This document shows positions 4,834 to 6,456 of a stretch of DNA of 6,456 nucleotides, one piece after another. Below the pieces are notes generated by a model. It was not told the DNA's origin, ran no database searches, and saw only the letters and a list, made by a program, of their open reading frames with translations. The position numbers and the translations under genes were made by a program. Origin of the DNA: Prevotellaceae bacterium (GTDB taxonomy: Bacteria; Bacteroidota; Bacteroidia; Bacteroidales; UBA932); assembly GCA_031268055.1 (NCBI GenBank), contig JAIRXY010000044.1, positions 1-6,456 on the forward strand, read 5' to 3'. The first letter of the stretch is position 1, and each line of letters opens with the position of its first letter.

Positions 4834-5400
4834 ATGGATTTTAGCATAGCAAATGACCAAATTGCCGCAGGCAAGACCAAGATGGAAAAATCAATAGAGC
4901 ACCTCGAAGCTCAGCTGCTGCTGGTACGCGCCGGACGCGCCAACATCCACGTGCTGGACAGCGTTACGGTGGAGTACTACGGCGCGCCTACCCCGCTGGC
5001 GCAGGTGGCCAGCGTTACCGTTCCCGACGCGCGAACAATTCTTATTCAGCCGTGGGAAAAAAACCTGCTGCCCACCATCGAAAAAGCTATTCTGGCGGCT
5101 AACCTCGGATTTACGCCGCAAAACAACGGCGAGCATATTCGCATCAACGTACCGCCGCTGACCGAAGAGCGCCGCAAAGACTTGGTAAAGCAGGTGAGGA
5201 ACGAGGGCGAGCTTGCCCGCATGAGCCTTCGCAACGCCCGCCACGACGCTATTGTCGCCGTAAAGAAGCTGAAAAAAGACGGGCTCTCCGAAGACCTCGC
5301 CAAAGACGCCGAAGCCGAAATGCAAAAAATCATCGACAGCTACACCAAAAAGGTAGATGAAATAATCGAAAAAAAGGAAGTGGAAATCATGAAGGTGTAG
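4834..5400 (+). CDS. frr: Ribosome recycling factor (RRF)
   Basis: The 188-residue product is close to the usual 185 of the family. With EF-G, RRF splits the 70S ribosome after release of the peptide. The family pattern is continuous: ME(K)SIEHLEAQLLLVRAGRAN (17-36, long helix with the conserved RAGRA), the middle beta domain YYGAPTPLAQVASVTVPDAR (48-67), the PWEKNLLPTIEKAI segment, NVPPLTEERRKDLVK (about 105-119) and the C-terminal coiled-coil helix ending in lysine- and glutamate-rich sequence. No residue appears out of place. It carries its own promoter, and its stop codon is folded into a terminator-like hairpin. In many bacteria frr follows pyrH; here pfkA precedes it, so the neighbourhood is not the textbook one. 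Confidence 0.97.
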   Translation: MDFSIANDQIAAGKTKMEKSIEHLEAQLLLVRAGRANIHVLDSVTVEYYGAPTPLAQVASVTVPDARTILIQPWEKNLLPTIEKAILAANLGFTPQNNGEHIRINVPPLTEERRKDLVKQVRNEGELARMSLRNARHDAIVAVKKLKKDGLSEDLAKDAEAEMQKIIDSYTKKVDEIIEKKEVEIMKV

Positions 5401-5424
5401 CGCGCGCTGCGCTACCCTTGTCTC
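5397..5424 (+). terminator. Hairpin over the frr stop codon
   Basis: GTAGCGC (5397-5403) pairs perfectly with GCGCTAC (5409-5415) around a 5-base loop; the stop codon TAG at 5398 is within the stem. Pyrimidine-rich sequence with several T residues follows (CCTTGTCTCTTCCTT). This is the most terminator-like structure in the window. Confidence 0.55.
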
Positions 5425-5443
5425 TTCCTTACCTGCTCACGCT

Positions 5444-5475
5444 TTTGCTCAACGGCAAGGCAAAATGTAAAATCA
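5444..5475 (+). promoter_or_regulatory. Possible weak promoter for ychF
   Basis: TTTG at 5444-5447 lies exactly 20 bases before TAAAATCA (5468-5475), which keeps only the TA of the TAnnTTTG box. Spacing equals that of the pfkA and frr promoters, but the second box is poor. The rest of 5425-5497 shows nothing else recognisable. Confidence 0.3.
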
Positions 5476-5497
5476 TAAAAACCGTAATTTTTACTAA

Positions 5498-6456
5498 ATG
5501 GCACTCCAGTGCGGCATAGTAGGCCTCCCTAACGTCGGAAAATCAACCCTTTTCAACTGCCTTAGCAACGCAAAAGCGCAGGCTGCAAATTTTCCATTTT
5601 GCACCATTGAGCCTAATGTAGGCGTTATTACCGTTCCCGACGAGCGCATAAGCAAGCTGGCGGAGCTGGTAAAGCCGCAGCGCGTGGTACCTACCACCGT
5701 AGAGATTGTAGACATTGCCGGCTTGGTGAAGGGCGCAAGCAAAGGTGAAGGGTTGGGCAACAAGTTTTTGGGAAACATCCGCGAGACCAACGCCATCATC
5801 CACGTGCTGCGCTGCTTTGACGACGACAACATCACCCACGTTGACGGCTCGGTAAACCCCGTGCGCGACAAGGAAATTATCGACTTTGAGCTCCAGCTGA
5901 AAGATTTGGAAACGGTAGAAGGGCGCATAGCGCGCGTGCAAAAAGCGGCGCAAACCGGCGGCGATAAGGAGGCAAAGCGCATGTACGAAATATTGCTCCA
6001 CTACCAAAGCGCGCTCAGGCAGGGCAAGTCGGCGCGCACTGTGCAGCTCGACAACAAGGACGACCAAAAGCTGGCAGGCGAGCTATTCCTGCTCACCGAC
6101 AAGCCTGCGCTGTACGTATGCAACGTGGACGAAAAAAGCGCCGTAACGGGCAACAAGTACGTTGACGCGCTACGTGAAGCTATCAAGGATGAGAAGGCTG
6201 AGTACCTGATTGTGGCGGCCAAAACCGAGGCGGAAATTGCCGAGCTGGAGGATTTCGACGAGCGGCAAATGTTTCTGGAGGAAGTAGGCCTGACGGAGTC
6301 GGGCGTGGCGCGGCTGATAAAGGCCGCCTACTGGCTGCTCAACCTCGAAACTTTCCTCACGGCAGGGCCGCAGGAGGTGCGCGCGTGGACCTACCACAGG
6401 GGCGCCAAAGCTCCGCAGGCTGCCGGAATTATCCACACCGACTTCGAAAAGGGATT
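5498..6456 (+). CDS. ychF: Redox-regulated ATPase YchF (Obg family), 3' end outside window
   Basis: 319 complete codons are present of a protein usually about 365 residues long; the end is cut by the window edge. It is a P-loop NTPase of the Obg/OLA1 group, known to prefer ATP and to associate with ribosomes and stress responses. G1 is GLPNVGKST (9-17), followed by FPFCTIEPNVG, the switch G3 DIAG (72-75) in the strongly conserved GLVKGASKGEGLGNKFLGNI, and NVDE (209-212) in place of the usual NKxD, which accounts for relaxed guanine specificity in this family. The last part, beginning near residue 281 (NLETFLTAGPQEVRAW), is the TGS domain that contacts RNA or ribosome; its end is not visible. 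The start ATG at 5498 gives the family's short N-terminus. It is in the same direction as frr but separated from it by a hairpin. Confidence 0.95.
   Translation, partial: MALQCGIVGLPNVGKSTLFNCLSNAKAQAANFPFCTIEPNVGVITVPDERISKLAELVKPQRVVPTTVEIVDIAGLVKGASKGEGLGNKFLGNIRETNAIIHVLRCFDDDNITHVDGSVNPVRDKEIIDFELQLKDLETVEGRIARVQKAAQTGGDKEAKRMYEILLHYQSALRQGKSARTVQLDNKDDQKLAGELFLLTDKPALYVCNVDEKSAVTGNKYVDALREAIKDEKAEYLIVAAKTEAEIAELEDFDERQMFLEEVGLTESGVARLIKAAYWLLNLETFLTAGPQEVRAWTYHRGAKAPQAAGIIHTDFEKG

Overview
The window looks like chromosomal DNA from a Bacteroidota bacterium, probably Bacteroidales. Three of its gene starts are preceded by the phylum's unusual promoter (TTTG, then about 19-20 bases, then TAnnTTTG). 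Starts mostly lack a well-placed Shine-Dalgarno sequence, and the proteins resemble Bacteroidota versions. I cannot name a genus.

Layout. Positions 1-1461, minus strand: the N-terminal 487 residues of a membrane-anchored MutS-like ATPase, cut by the window edge. Positions 1462-3361: an accessory cassette on the minus strand, more AT-rich than its surroundings over 1606-2800. It is bracketed by two direct copies (about 94% identical, 142 bp) of a repeat that carries a Bacteroidota promoter. In transcription order it holds a GTG-started helix-turn-helix protein (3196-2855), a 59-residue bacteriocin-like peptide with a double-glycine-type leader (2781-2602), and a DUF3267-type membrane zincin protease (2537-1929). 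Positions 3550-6456, plus strand: the housekeeping genes pfkA (6-phosphofructokinase), frr (ribosome recycling factor) and ychF (Obg-family ATPase, cut at the 3' edge), each followed or preceded by its own regulatory sequence.

How it fits together. The most interesting part is the HTH, leader peptide and membrane protease cassette. The HTH protein itself ends in a stretch that reads like a GG leader plus a short hydrophobic/aromatic tail. The peptide has DAG where GG is usual. The protease is a plausible processing or immunity partner (inference). The flanking repeat lies directly upstream of the MutS-like gene in one copy and of the HTH gene in the other, so a single promoter module appears duplicated around the cassette. 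Recombination between the copies would remove exactly 1756 bp and leave one promoter in front of the MutS-like gene. A conserved 17-codon leader ORF, an 18-bp perfect palindrome, a large inverted repeat at 1708-1802 and a hairpin inside the last HTH codons add further possible regulatory structure. The pfkA and frr promoters resemble each other well beyond the consensus boxes.
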